Assembly: GCA_943912255.1 (NCBI GenBank)
Contig: CALTTP010000005.1
Coordinates: 1 to 64,000 of the forward strand
DNA: 64,000 nucleotides
Source: an uncultured Peptoniphilaceae bacterium
GTDB taxonomy: Bacteria; Bacillota; Clostridia; Tissierellales; Peptoniphilaceae
Reading direction: 5' to 3'
Shown here: positions 18,300-26,419 of the stretch, one piece after another
Layout of the letters: each line of letters opens with the position of its first letter
How positions within the stretch are numbered: position 1 is the stretch's first letter
Notes under the pieces: generated by a model
Told to the model about the DNA's origin: nothing
Databases searched by the model: none
Seen by the model: only the letters and a program-made list of their open reading frames with translations
Position numbers and translations under genes: made by a program

Positions 18300-18499
18300 T
18301 TTATGAACTTCTTTGAAGTTATTCCAAAGGGCAAAGAGTATTTATAGCTATGGTGTATATAGACCTATGGTTTGAAGAAAATGCTCCAGGGGAAAATTAT
18401 TACGATTCATGTAAATCCACTAACTGACAAGCTCTATCTAAAGCATGGGTATAGTTATATATCCAGAAAAAGTTGGTCTGTTAAAGGTTTAGAGGCTTA
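18300..18499 (+). pseudogene. Possible acetyltransferase (GNAT) remnant
   Basis: A ribosome-site-like GGCGGAGATTTT precedes ATG 18303, but that frame stops after 14 codons. In another frame, about 18400-18499 encodes a stretch (IHVNPLTDKLYLKHGYSY) like the end of a GNAT acetyltransferase, where the LYxKxGF segment is typical. Frame changes and stops make it non-functional. The corresponding interval of the duplicated block (27246-27377) is about 200 bases shorter and lacks it, so it may have been inserted. Confidence 0.35.
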
Positions 18500-18512
18500 G
18501 GATGGTGTTTTT

Positions 18513-19136
18513 ATGGAAAATAAAAAGGGTATATTTATTTTTATAGGAATTTTAGTTCTAATTTTTATGGGAATTAAAATTATTGGACAAAGGACTAAAA
18601 ACCAAGGTAAGACAATGGAGAAGGGAGAGACGGACTTTATGAATGTTAAAAATAGAAATGAGATATATTTTGCAGGGGGCTGCTTTTGGGGTGTGGAAGG
18701 ATACTTCAAAAAAATCCCTGGTGTACTTGATACAACTGTAGGCTATGCCAATGGAAAGACTGAAGAAACATCCTATAGACAGATTAAAGATACGGACCAT
18801 AGTGAAACTGTTAAGATTATTTATGATGAAGATAAGGTTTCTCTACAGAACCTTTTAGAACATTATTTTAGGATAATCGATCCAACTTCTGTAAATAAGC
18901 AAGGAAATGACCGAGGCAGGCAGTATAGAACGGGAATTTACTATGAAGATAGAAATGACAAACTTGTAATTGACGAGATAATTAAACAAAAGTAGGAGGA
19001 TTACACTGAAAAGATAGCAGTGGAAGTGGAGCCTTTGAATAATTTTATTCCAGGAGAAGATTATCATCAGGATTATCTGGATAAAAATCCTGGAGGATAT
19101 TGCCATATAAATCTGGCGTTAGCTGATGAACCTTTG
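18513..19136 (+). pseudogene. Broken msrA (peptide methionine sulfoxide reductase A) with in-frame amber stop
   Basis: The frame from ATG 18513 encodes a membrane anchor (IFIFIGILVLIFMGIKI) and an MsrA domain with the catalytic GCFWG. It stops at TAG 18993-18995, after 160 codons. The same frame continues past the stop with the MsrA C-terminus (NNFIPGEDYHQDYLDKNP, GGYCHINLALADEP). The intact paralogue at 27378 has CAA at the aligned position, so one C-to-T change of a CAG codon explains the stop. After LADEPL (about 19136) the similarity to MsrAB ends and an ABC ATPase fragment begins. The MsrB half is missing. Confidence 0.85.
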
Positions 19137-19589
19137 GAAGAGCCAGAGTCCCACTTCCAAAAGCCGGAGGTAGTTAGATTAAAGCAAAAAGAAGAAGCGC
19201 ATATAATAGCTAAAGAACTGCTTGCTAAAGTTGGTCTTTTAGACAAAATGGATTCATATCCTGCCCATATGTCCGGAAGACAGCAGCAACGTGCGGGAAT
19301 AGCAAGAGCCTTGGCTGTTAATCCAAAATGTATTCTATTTGATGAACCAACTTCTTCGTTAGATCCAGAATTGGTCTATGAAGTTCAAGAAGTAATAAGA
19401 CAATTAGCGAAAGAAGATAATTCTAGAATGATGATTATAGTAACTCATGAGATGACATTTGCAAAGGATGTAGCTGATAGAGTCGTATATTTAGAAAATG
19501 GTAAAATTTGCATGGATTTGCCAAGCGATGAATTTTTTTCTATGGAAAATACGTCAGGCAGAATCAGTCGATTTATTAATAAAGCATAA
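19137..19589 (+). pseudogene. C-terminal half of an amino-acid ABC transporter ATPase (GlnQ/HisP-like), fused in frame to the msrA remnant
   Basis: About 150 codons in the same frame as the msrA remnant. They encode the second half of a polar amino-acid transporter ATPase: helix KEEAHIIAKELLAKVGLLDK, an ABC signature altered to MSGRQQQRAGIARAL (normally LSGGQQQR), Walker B CILFDEPTSSLDPE and the H-loop IIVTHEM, ending RISRFINKA. The Walker A half is absent, so it cannot be an ATPase alone. No ribosome site precedes any start in this part. No permease or binding-protein gene is adjacent. It marks a recombination endpoint within the duplicated block. Confidence 0.85.
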
Positions 19590-19796
19590 ATTTTATATAG
19601 ATACTTAAATTAAATGTAAAGAATAATTATATTGCATAATTACTAATATATATTGCAAAAAATTAAAAAATAAAATTTATTTATTTCATATGGCATGATG
19701 AAAATTATATATTTCAAAGAGAAATAAATGTGGTATAGAATATTAATTGCCACTAGATAAAAGTTTCATAACGTTTGTATCAAATCTGTTGTCCCT

Positions 19797-20393
19797 ATGA
19801 AGGAAGCTAGGAGAAGGTCCTATTACTTGATTATAGATAGGGAGATTGTAAAGACTTCGGAATCCAAGGAGTTCTTTAAAAGTATTTATAAAAACGTTGA
19901 CGATACTCTATTTTTAGATTTTTGTTATAGAATGGCAGAAAGACTTGAATCTTCAGAAGAGTACAAGTGGGATAATTATACTGGAGATAGTGGATTTGAT
20001 TTTTTACACAACACGATAGAGATATTTAAAGAGATGTATTTAGACGCAGAGTTTCCGCTACCAAGATATTTTCCAGAAAGAAAATATAATGATGATGCAG
20101 AAAGTAATAGAGACAAGTGGAGAAAGTTATACCTTGGTTCTAAGAGTGATTTTGTCTATGATGAAACCACGGGACACTTATTCTTTACAATAACTAAAGT
20201 AAACGAAAATTTCAGAACCTATGGAACGAGTACTGGACAAATTTATGCAGATGCATTACCACAGGAAGTTTGTGTTGGAAGTATTCACGGTTCCATAAAT
20301 ATTGAACTCTATGCGGATAAGTTTTTTGAGTGGATAGAGGTAGAAAATCCTTATAAGAAGAAAGGATTTTTGCAAAAGTTTTTTGGGAAGTAA
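19797..20393 (+). CDS. Hypothetical protein, unknown family
   Basis: 198 residues, soluble and charged (KEARRRSYYLIIDREIVKTSES at the start, repeated aromatic/acidic segments, GFLQKFFGK at the end). I recognise no domain. No ribosome site is visible before ATG 19797 and the upstream 200 bases are AT-rich with no gene, so the 5' end may be truncated or the real promoter and start lost. A good terminator follows. It lies directly after the chimeric pseudogene, in a region with other signs of decay, but its frame is intact over its whole length. Confidence 0.55.
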   Translation: MKEARRRSYYLIIDREIVKTSESKEFFKSIYKNVDDTLFLDFCYRMAERLESSEEYKWDNYTGDSGFDFLHNTIEIFKEMYLDAEFPLPRYFPERKYNDDAESNRDKWRKLYLGSKSDFVYDETTGHLFFTITKVNENFRTYGTSTGQIYADALPQEVCVGSIHGSINIELYADKFFEWIEVENPYKKKGFLQKFFGK

Positions 20394-20401
20394 TGATGCC
20401 A

Positions 20402-20441
20402 AAACTGTTGGGTGTGAATATATATACCAACAGTTTTTAAT
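20402..20441 (+). terminator. Intrinsic terminator
   Basis: AAACTGTTGG (20402-20411) pairs perfectly with CCAACAGTTT (20427-20436), followed by TT and AT-rich sequence; it ends the hypothetical gene before the lipid kinase promoter. Confidence 0.7.
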
Positions 20442-20490
20442 TTAAGAAGAAAATAGATTTTATTTGATATTGATGTAGTACAAAACTATA

Positions 20491-20519
20491 TTGTACATAG
20501 ATTGCCTTTATATTATAAT
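20491..20519 (+). promoter_or_regulatory. Sigma-A promoter for the lipid kinase gene
   Basis: TTGTAC (20491-20496), a 17-base spacer and TATAAT (20514-20519), 16 bases before ATG 20536. An inverted repeat TACAA-N7-TTGTA overlaps the -35 box and could bind a regulator. Confidence 0.6.
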
Positions 20520-20535
20520 ATTGCAAGGTGATTAA

Positions 20536-21438
20536 ATGAGATATTTATTTTTAATGAGTAAGAAGGCTGGAAGTGGTTACTTTGATGAACTTGAAAAAAG
20601 TATTATGTCTTCTTACGATGAAAATAATTTAGAATATAAAATTATAAAGACGGAGCATAAAAATCACGCAAAGGAAGTGGTCAGACAATACCATGATGAT
20701 GAAGAATTAATTTTCTATATTTGTTCTGGCGATGGCACTTTAAATGAGGTTGTTAACGAGATGAAAAAAGTTGATGCCAAGTTTACCTTGGGTCTTATTC
20801 CATCCGGGACAGCCAATGACTTTTCGAAAAATTTTGATTATAAAAATTTTAAAATAGAGGATACCATTAATCCGAAAGTTGAAAACATAGATTTAATCAA
20901 GGTGAACGACAGATACTGTGTAAATGTTTTGAGTTTTGGTTTTGATACCATAATTTTAAAAACTGCATATAACCTACTAGAGAAAAACCCAAAGCTTGGA
21001 CAAAGGGCCTATCCAAGGGCAGTGTTTAAAAATATTTTTAAGAGACCTAAGTACAGATTAAAATGCTATGTGGAAAAGGGCGAAGAGCAATTTCAAATGG
21101 ATGGGAATTTTCTTCTTGGTGCAATTTGTAATGGAGGCTACTATGGTGGAGGATTTAACCCGTCGCCAAATGCAGATGTAAGTGACGGCGTGCTGGAAAT
21201 ATGTTTAGCGGAGGAGATGTCTCTTTTAAAACTCATTCCACTTATTTTTAAGTATAAAAAGGGCAAACAGTTTTCTAGTAAATTAATTCACTTCCAAAGA
21301 CTAACAAAGGGAAGGATAGACTTTGAAGAGGTGATTATGGTCAATGTTGATGGAGAAATCTTTGAAACTGACTACTTGGATTTTGCTGTGGAATCCAGTT
21401 CTTTAAAATTTGCAAACATATGTAATGAAAAAATATAA
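20536..21438 (+). CDS. Diacylglycerol/lipid kinase family protein (DagK/YegS-like)
   Basis: 300 residues. The catalytic domain shows the nucleotide-binding CSGDGTLNEVVNEM (GGDGT-type motif) near residue 75 and IPSGTANDFSKNF near 95. The C-terminal beta-rich domain includes GAICNGGYYGGGFNPSPNADVSDG, typical of this family. These soluble kinases phosphorylate diacylglycerol or related lipids, recycling it in Gram-positive membrane and lipoteichoic acid metabolism. It has its own promoter and terminator. Confidence 0.88.
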   Translation: MRYLFLMSKKAGSGYFDELEKSIMSSYDENNLEYKIIKTEHKNHAKEVVRQYHDDEELIFYICSGDGTLNEVVNEMKKVDAKFTLGLIPSGTANDFSKNFDYKNFKIEDTINPKVENIDLIKVNDRYCVNVLSFGFDTIILKTAYNLLEKNPKLGQRAYPRAVFKNIFKRPKYRLKCYVEKGEEQFQMDGNFLLGAICNGGYYGGGFNPSPNADVSDGVLEICLAEEMSLLKLIPLIFKYKKGKQFSSKLIHFQRLTKGRIDFEEVIMVNVDGEIFETDYLDFAVESSSLKFANICNEKI

Positions 21439-21443
21439 AAATG

Positions 21444-21480
21444 TCTCCATACCATGTTATTTGGTAAGGAGACTTTTTTA
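21444..21480 (+). terminator. Bidirectional terminator between convergent genes
   Basis: GTCTCC (21444-21449) with GGAGAC (21469-21474), plus inner ACCA/TGGT pairing, followed by six Ts. The mirrored A-rich side can serve the minus-strand dehydrogenase. Confidence 0.75.
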
Positions 21481-21495
21481 TGCTTTTAAATCGTA

Positions 21496-22464
21496 TTAGA
21501 TTTTGAATTCTTTGTGTAGTCTCAGGATTTCAAGGAGCATTCCATCTCTGAACTTTGCGAGACTTTCGTTGGTATTTCCAATATCAGACGGTCTGTTTTT
21601 GATAGCTTCTTTAACTCCGTCTACAGTTTTTTTCTTTATATCATCGGTAAACTCGGTCCATGTGGCTACGTCTTTTAACCAGGTTTCCATAGAAGGACCT
21701 ATATGATCAAGAAGTCCTTGAAGTCCATGTTCACCTCCACCAAGTTCGAATATCTGTCCTGGTCCTATAATCGCCCATCTTAGAGCTGGACCGAAGGTAA
21801 GTGCAGTTTCAGCATCTTCCATACTGACTACATCTTTATAAACTAAGTCCATCATCTCTCTTAATACCACGGCTTGAAGTCTGTTAGCAATAAATCCAGG
21901 AACTTCGTTTCTTATAATAATTGGTCTTTTGCCTAATTTTATAAAAAGCTCTTTTATCTCATCTGCCAATATAGGGTCTGATTTTTCTCCTTGTGAAATC
22001 TCTATTAGAGGGATTAGGTGAGGAGGGTTGTAGGGGTGAACTCCAAAAATTCTTTCAGGGTACTTGGCGTCTTCTGCTATTTTAGTAATGAGTAGTCCAG
22101 AGGTTGCAGAACATAGAACGCATTCTTTATCTGAAAAACTTTCAAAAATCTTTACAAATTCTTTTTTTATATCATAATTTTCAGGAAGAGCTTCTTCAAT
22201 TATGTCAGCGTATTTGATAGCATCTTCTTGACTATTGGTAAAACTTATTCTTTGAAGAATAATATCTCTGTCTTCTTCTGAAACTACATTTTTTTCCACC
22301 AACTCGTTTAAGTAGGTTTCGATATTATTTTTAGATTTTAGTTCTCCTTCGGCACTTCTGTTATAATTTTTAACATTCAATCCGCCCATCGCAAAAAGCA
22401 ATGTAAAAGACGAACCAATTACTCCACCGCCTATGACTGATGCTGTTTTAAAATTTCTAACCAT
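21496..22464 (-). CDS. 3-hydroxyacyl-CoA dehydrogenase family protein (L-carnitine dehydrogenase/lambda-crystallin-like)
   Basis: 322 residues. An N-terminal Rossmann domain has the NAD site VIGGGVIGSSFTLLFAMGG. Then come the catalytic HPYNPPHLIPLIEI segment and a C-terminal helical dimerisation domain (NEVPGFIANRLQAVVLREMMDLV, FGPALRWAIIGPGQIFEL). The single short C-terminal domain and these motifs are closest, by eye, to the L-carnitine dehydrogenase and L-gulonate dehydrogenase branch rather than to 3-hydroxybutyryl-CoA dehydrogenase (inference). It oxidises a 3-hydroxy acid or 3-hydroxyacyl-CoA with NAD. It is divergent from the acyl-CoA dehydrogenase operon and shares its 170-base control region. 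Confidence 0.82.
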   Translation of the reverse strand: MVRNFKTASVIGGGVIGSSFTLLFAMGGLNVKNYNRSAEGELKSKNNIETYLNELVEKNVVSEEDRDIILQRISFTNSQEDAIKYADIIEEALPENYDIKKEFVKIFESFSDKECVLCSATSGLLITKIAEDAKYPERIFGVHPYNPPHLIPLIEISQGEKSDPILADEIKELFIKLGKRPIIIRNEVPGFIANRLQAVVLREMMDLVYKDVVSMEDAETALTFGPALRWAIIGPGQIFELGGGEHGLQGLLDHIGPSMETWLKDVATWTEFTDDIKKKTVDGVKEAIKNRPSDIGNTNESLAKFRDGMLLEILRLHKEFKI

Positions 22465-22571
22465 TATATTCTCCTTTTATTTTTCTGTTTTATATTATAT
22501 ACCCAAACATCATAGATGTTTTTACAATAGATCAGCATCTTATCTAAAAACTATAAAACATATTAAAAAAG

Positions 22572-22600
22572 TAGACAATTAACTAATAGACTGGTATTAT
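22572..22600 (+). promoter_or_regulatory. Sigma-A promoter of the acyl-CoA dehydrogenase operon
   Basis: TAGACA (22572-22577), 17-base spacer, TATTAT (22595-22600); transcription would start near 22607, and AGGAGGT lies just before ATG 22635. Confidence 0.65.
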
Positions 22601-22634
22601 AAGTATGTAAATAAAATTATACAGGAGGTAAAAA

Positions 22635-23765
22635 ATGAATTTTTACGAAAAATCAAAGCATTTTGCTAAGGAACACATTGCACCATTTAGCCGTCGTAGT
22701 GACGAAGAAGGAAAATTCCCAGTAGAATCTTTTGAAGCTATGGGAAAAGAAGGATATTTTAAGCTTCTTATTCCAGAAGAAATGGGAGGATTAGGAAAAA
22801 CTGCCGTAGAACATCAACAAGCTGTCTTAGCTTTTGCAGAAAGCAATCCAACAGCAGGTCTATGCTACATGATGCATAACGTTGCACTTATGACAGTATT
22901 AACTAATGGCAATGAAGAATTGAAGAAAAAAGTTGTAGATGACATTGTGAACAACAATAAATTTATGGCTCTAGCTTATTCAGAATTTGGAACAGGAACA
23001 CATTTTTATATTCCTGAAGTTAAAGTAACTAATAATAATGACGGAACATTTACATTTAATGGAACTAAGTCAATGGTTACAAGTGCAACACATGCAAGTT
23101 ATTACTTAATTTTAACTCCATCAACAGAAAAAGAAGGAGCAATTAACAACTGGTTAGTTCCTATTGAATCTGAAGGATTGGAGTTTAAGATGGAACACTG
23201 GAAAGGCATAGGCATGAAGGGAAATGTTTCTTGCCCAATGAGATTAAATGATATAAAACTTGATGAAGTTAATAGAATCGGTGAAGAAGGATCAGGACAA
23301 GACCAAGTATTTAATGTAGTAGCTCCATACTTCATTTTAGGACTTGCAAGTGTTTACACTGGACTAAATTTAAGATTATCAAGTGTTACAAATCAATACG
23401 CACTAAATAGAAAATATCCTGATGGAAGCAACTTAGCTAATATAGAAACAGTTCAAATTCACCTTGCAACAATCTATAAAAATGCTATGAGTTCAAAGGC
23501 TCTTACAGAACTAGCTGGAAGATCTTTAGTTGACGGCGAAGCTGATGCAGTTGCTAAGATTATAGCTGCAAGAATCGCTGCAATAGACAATGCCATAGCT
23601 TCATCAACACTTGCTATGAGAGTTGGTGGTGGAAAGACTTACAACAAGGCAAGCGAGATCGAAAGATTAATGAGAGATGCATATGCAGGACAAATCATGG
23701 CTCCATCACTAGACATTCTTAATGTATGGCTAGGCAAGGCAATTACAGGACAACCATTAATATAA
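22635..23765 (+). CDS. Acyl-CoA dehydrogenase family flavoprotein
   Basis: 376 residues with the three-part acyl-CoA dehydrogenase layout: N-terminal helical domain (IAPFSRRSDEEGKFP), middle beta domain with FAD contact (MALAYSEFGTGTHFY; the usual TEP/A is SEF here) and C-terminal helical domain with MRVGGGKTYNKASEIERLMRDAYAG. The final segment lacks the common QxxGGxGY sequence, so the natural substrate may not be a simple fatty acyl-CoA; DszC/SfnB-like monooxygenases share the fold, but oxygen use is unlikely in an anaerobe. Codon choice avoids AGG, suggesting strong expression. It heads a four-gene operon. Confidence 0.85.
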   Translation: MNFYEKSKHFAKEHIAPFSRRSDEEGKFPVESFEAMGKEGYFKLLIPEEMGGLGKTAVEHQQAVLAFAESNPTAGLCYMMHNVALMTVLTNGNEELKKKVVDDIVNNNKFMALAYSEFGTGTHFYIPEVKVTNNNDGTFTFNGTKSMVTSATHASYYLILTPSTEKEGAINNWLVPIESEGLEFKMEHWKGIGMKGNVSCPMRLNDIKLDEVNRIGEEGSGQDQVFNVVAPYFILGLASVYTGLNLRLSSVTNQYALNRKYPDGSNLANIETVQIHLATIYKNAMSSKALTELAGRSLVDGEADAVAKIIAARIAAIDNAIASSTLAMRVGGGKTYNKASEIERLMRDAYAGQIMAPSLDILNVWLGKAITGQPLI

Positions 23766-23786
23766 GATTAGGATAAAGGAGATACA

Positions 23787-24614
23787 ATGAAAAAATTAAA
23801 GGTTGGAGCAGTTATATACGCTCCTCGTGTTACAGTTATTTGGGAAATGATTGAAAAGTTTTACAAGGATCGTGGAGCTGAAATTGAAGCTGTTTTCTTT
23901 AAAGACTACAAACTTCAAGTGGATGCTTTGGTTAATGGAGATATAGATGTAGCTTGGAACTCTCCCCTTGCACAACTTGATGCAAGACTAAGACTTGATG
24001 AAAAGGAAAAAATAGGCTGCATGAGAAACACTGACCAAGACAGAAAGACTTATCTTGTTGTAAAAAAGGACAAATTCAAAGAAGTTGCTGACCTTAAGGG
24101 AAAAACTATTGGATTTGGTGCAATCGACTCTCCACAAGCAAGACTTATTCCTATTAACCACCTTCATAAAAATGGTTTGGAATTTGGAAAGGACTATGAA
24201 GAAAAGAGATTTGACATAGGCGTTGGCTTACATGGAGACCATGTTGGTGGTGAACTTGATAGCATGAAAGCCATGTTAAATGACGAAGTTGATGCAACTT
24301 TCTGCCTAGACTTAAACTACGATGCATGGGTAGCAGATGGAACTATTGATAAAAATGCTGTTGAAGTTTTAGACAAGACTGACCACTTTGACCACTGTAT
24401 ATTCACTTTTAATCCAGAAGTTTCAGACGAAGACATAAAGGCCTTTGACGATATAATGTTCAAGATGGACTACAACAAAGAAGAAGACAAAGAAATTATG
24501 GATCTTGAAGGACTTACTGAATGGGTTTCAGGTAGACGTGACGGATTTAAACAAATCACAGAAGCCAATGAATATTTGAACAATTTCATAGAAGGCTTTA
24601 ATAGTGGAAACTAA
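23787..24614 (+). CDS. PhnD-like substrate-binding protein lacking a signal peptide
   Basis: 275 residues with the periplasmic-binding-protein type 2 fold of PhnD/phosphonate binders: VDALVNGDIDVAWNSPLA, DLKGKTIGFGAIDSPQARLIP and VDATFCLDLNYDAW. The N-terminus (MKKLKVGAVIYAPRVTVIW) goes straight into the first beta strand, with no signal peptide or lipobox, and no ABC permease or ATPase is nearby. It is therefore probably cytosolic: a sensor, a carrier or an enzyme derived from a binding protein. It overlaps the next gene by 11 bases. AGG arginine codons are absent. Confidence 0.78.
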   Translation: MKKLKVGAVIYAPRVTVIWEMIEKFYKDRGAEIEAVFFKDYKLQVDALVNGDIDVAWNSPLAQLDARLRLDEKEKIGCMRNTDQDRKTYLVVKKDKFKEVADLKGKTIGFGAIDSPQARLIPINHLHKNGLEFGKDYEEKRFDIGVGLHGDHVGGELDSMKAMLNDEVDATFCLDLNYDAWVADGTIDKNAVEVLDKTDHFDHCIFTFNPEVSDEDIKAFDDIMFKMDYNKEEDKEIMDLEGLTEWVSGRRDGFKQITEANEYLNNFIEGFNSGN

Positions 24615-25782
24615 ATTATTTAAAACCGCTTTAATAGGTTCTATGCCAAGGGGCAAGGAGATTTTGCTTGCCCGTAGAAAGCTATCTGCAAATTTAATAG
24701 ATAAAGCTAGTTATGACAAGCTAATAGAAGAAAAGACTAGAGAAGTTATTAAACTTCAAGAAGACCTTGACATAGACGTGATTACAAGTGGTGAAATCGA
24801 AAGAGACAATTACGTTTCCTTCATATCTGAAAAACTGGGAGGAGTTACCCAGATGAGCATGGCGGAGATGCTCGACTATGTAGATGACAAGAGGGAGTTT
24901 GAAAACATCTTAACCACATTGGATGTTCCTGCATCTTCAATAAAGAACGCCATTTGTACTGGAAAACTTGAATACAGGGGAGATATAGTTTCAAATGAAT
25001 TAAAACTATTAAGATCCCTTACAAAAAGACCGGTTAAAATAACTATGCCAGGGCCATACCTTGTTACTAGAAGTATGTGGCTACCAAATGTCAGTTCAAA
25101 ATACTATGATAGCAAGGAAGAACTGGGAGAAGATGTAATTAGAATCTTCAAAGAAGAAATAAAAAATCTACAGGAAATTGGAGTTGATGTAATCCAATTT
25201 GACGAACCAGTTTTAACGGAAATTGTATTTACAGAAGGTAGACCGAGAACTTTTATGTGTGCATCCCTATCTCAAAGAAAGGATCCAACAGAGGAGTTAA
25301 AGTTTGCAACACATCTTATAAAAGGCGTTATGGACGGCATCGATAGAGAAAAGTCCATTGCATCAATGCATGTTTGCAGAGGTAACTGGAGTAAGAACGA
25401 AAGTATTTTACTAGAAGGACCATATACTCCACTTATAGAACTGTTTGCAAATATTAATGCAGACTTACTTGCCCTTGAATTTTCCACACCGAGAGCTGGA
25501 GAGATAAAATCCCTTTTAAGTGACGATAGGATTAAAGACAAGATTATTTTGGCCCTTGGAGTAATCAATCCACGCTTTGATGAAAAAGAAGATGCCGATG
25601 CTATATATAATAGGGCAAAAGAGGCGCTAGAATATATTGAACCAAAAAATCTTTGGTTAAATCCAGACTGTGGATTTGCAACCTTCTCAAATAGACCGGT
25701 AAACGAATACGAAAACATCAAAAACAAGTTACAATCCATGATAGATGCTCGTGACAGATTAAGGAAAGAATATGGAAGATAA
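24604..25782 (+). CDS. Core-MetE-like cobalamin-independent methyltransferase
   Basis: 392 residues from GTG 24604, overlapping the preceding stop. It corresponds to the catalytic C-terminal half of MetE only. All zinc ligands appear kept: HxC in SMHVCRGNW, Glu in LLALEFSTP and Cys in NPDCGFATFSNRP. The N-terminal half that binds folate polyglutamate in full MetE is missing. Related short archaeal/bacterial core enzymes can take methyl from methylcobalamin or a corrinoid protein to a thiol (established for core-MetE; inferred here). The neighbouring corrinoid genes make this plausible. It overlaps the OsmC-like gene by 11 bases. Confidence 0.82.
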   Translation: METKLFKTALIGSMPRGKEILLARRKLSANLIDKASYDKLIEEKTREVIKLQEDLDIDVITSGEIERDNYVSFISEKLGGVTQMSMAEMLDYVDDKREFENILTTLDVPASSIKNAICTGKLEYRGDIVSNELKLLRSLTKRPVKITMPGPYLVTRSMWLPNVSSKYYDSKEELGEDVIRIFKEEIKNLQEIGVDVIQFDEPVLTEIVFTEGRPRTFMCASLSQRKDPTEELKFATHLIKGVMDGIDREKSIASMHVCRGNWSKNESILLEGPYTPLIELFANINADLLALEFSTPRAGEIKSLLSDDRIKDKIILALGVINPRFDEKEDADAIYNRAKEALEYIEPKNLWLNPDCGFATFSNRPVNEYENIKNKLQSMIDARDRLRKEYGR

Positions 25783-26224
25783 TATAAATTTCTTTGAGAA
25801 GAACTATAGAGCAATAGTAAGTGGTGAAGAGGTAAAGGTATATAACGAAAAATCTCAACTTGCTATAGACTCCGCAATATCATTTGACTCAGAGAAAGAA
25901 GAATTTACATCCATAGACTATTTTATTTCATCCATAGTATCTGAAATAATCCTTACAATGGAAAGAGTAGCAAAAAAACGTGGAGAAATTCTTCAAGATA
26001 TAGAAGCGAAAGTGAGTTTAACAATAAAAAATCCAATGTATCTGCTTAATGTAATTGGGTTTGAAGAAAGTGCTCTAATAGAAAAGATAAATATAGATAT
26101 CTATTTGTTTTCGTTTTTAGAAGGTGAAGAGTTAGAAGATTTTTTAAAAGAAGTTTTAGACAGAACATTAATCTACAACTCCTTTAAAGAAAAAATTGAG
26201 GTTAATTTTAAAACTGTCTTGTAG
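25772..26224 (+). CDS. OsmC-like protein lacking both catalytic cysteines
   Basis: 150 residues. The pattern of an OsmC/YhfA domain is visible: SIDYFISSIVSEIILTMERV where OsmC has a Cys ending the first helix, then AKKRGEILQDIEAKVSL, and LKEVLDRTLIYNSFKE where the second Cys-Pro would be. Here the first position is Ser-Glu and the second Thr-Leu, and the protein has no cysteine at all. It thus cannot be a thiol peroxidase and may bind a ligand or partner. The OsmC assignment is my own pattern match, not certain. It ends the operon before a strong terminator. Confidence 0.6.
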   Translation: MEDNINFFEKNYRAIVSGEEVKVYNEKSQLAIDSAISFDSEKEEFTSIDYFISSIVSEIILTMERVAKKRGEILQDIEAKVSLTIKNPMYLLNVIGFEESALIEKINIDIYLFSFLEGEELEDFLKEVLDRTLIYNSFKEKIEVNFKTVL

Positions 26225-26226
26225 GA

Positions 26227-26265
26227 CTGTTGGAGTGTATGATAGTACGCTCCAGCAGTTTTTTT
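26227..26265 (+). terminator. Intrinsic terminator of the acyl-CoA dehydrogenase operon
   Basis: CTGTTGGAG (26227-26235) pairs with CTCCAGCAG (26250-26258), with an inner GTA/TAC pair, followed by a run of seven Ts. Confidence 0.82.
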
Positions 26266-26419
26266 ATAATTAATAAATCTACAATCAAAGGAAATTATAC
26301 ATATTCACTCAAACTTATTAATTAAGCTTCTAATTTGTGATAAAATTTTAAATATAGTAACTAAGTGGATCCTTTTGAAGTAAGGGATAATATAATTTTT
26401 ATAAAAATATGGAGGAGCA

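Noticed and set aside
18993..18995. TAG in msrA as pyrrolysine codon
   Set aside because: No pylT, pylS or PYLIS-like element is visible, the paralogue has Gln there, and the gene is further damaged downstream, so a nonsense mutation is simpler.
19020..19589. Independent ABC transporter ATPase gene
   Set aside because: It lacks Walker A, has no ribosome site, begins with MsrA sequence and has an altered signature motif; part of a chimeric pseudogene.
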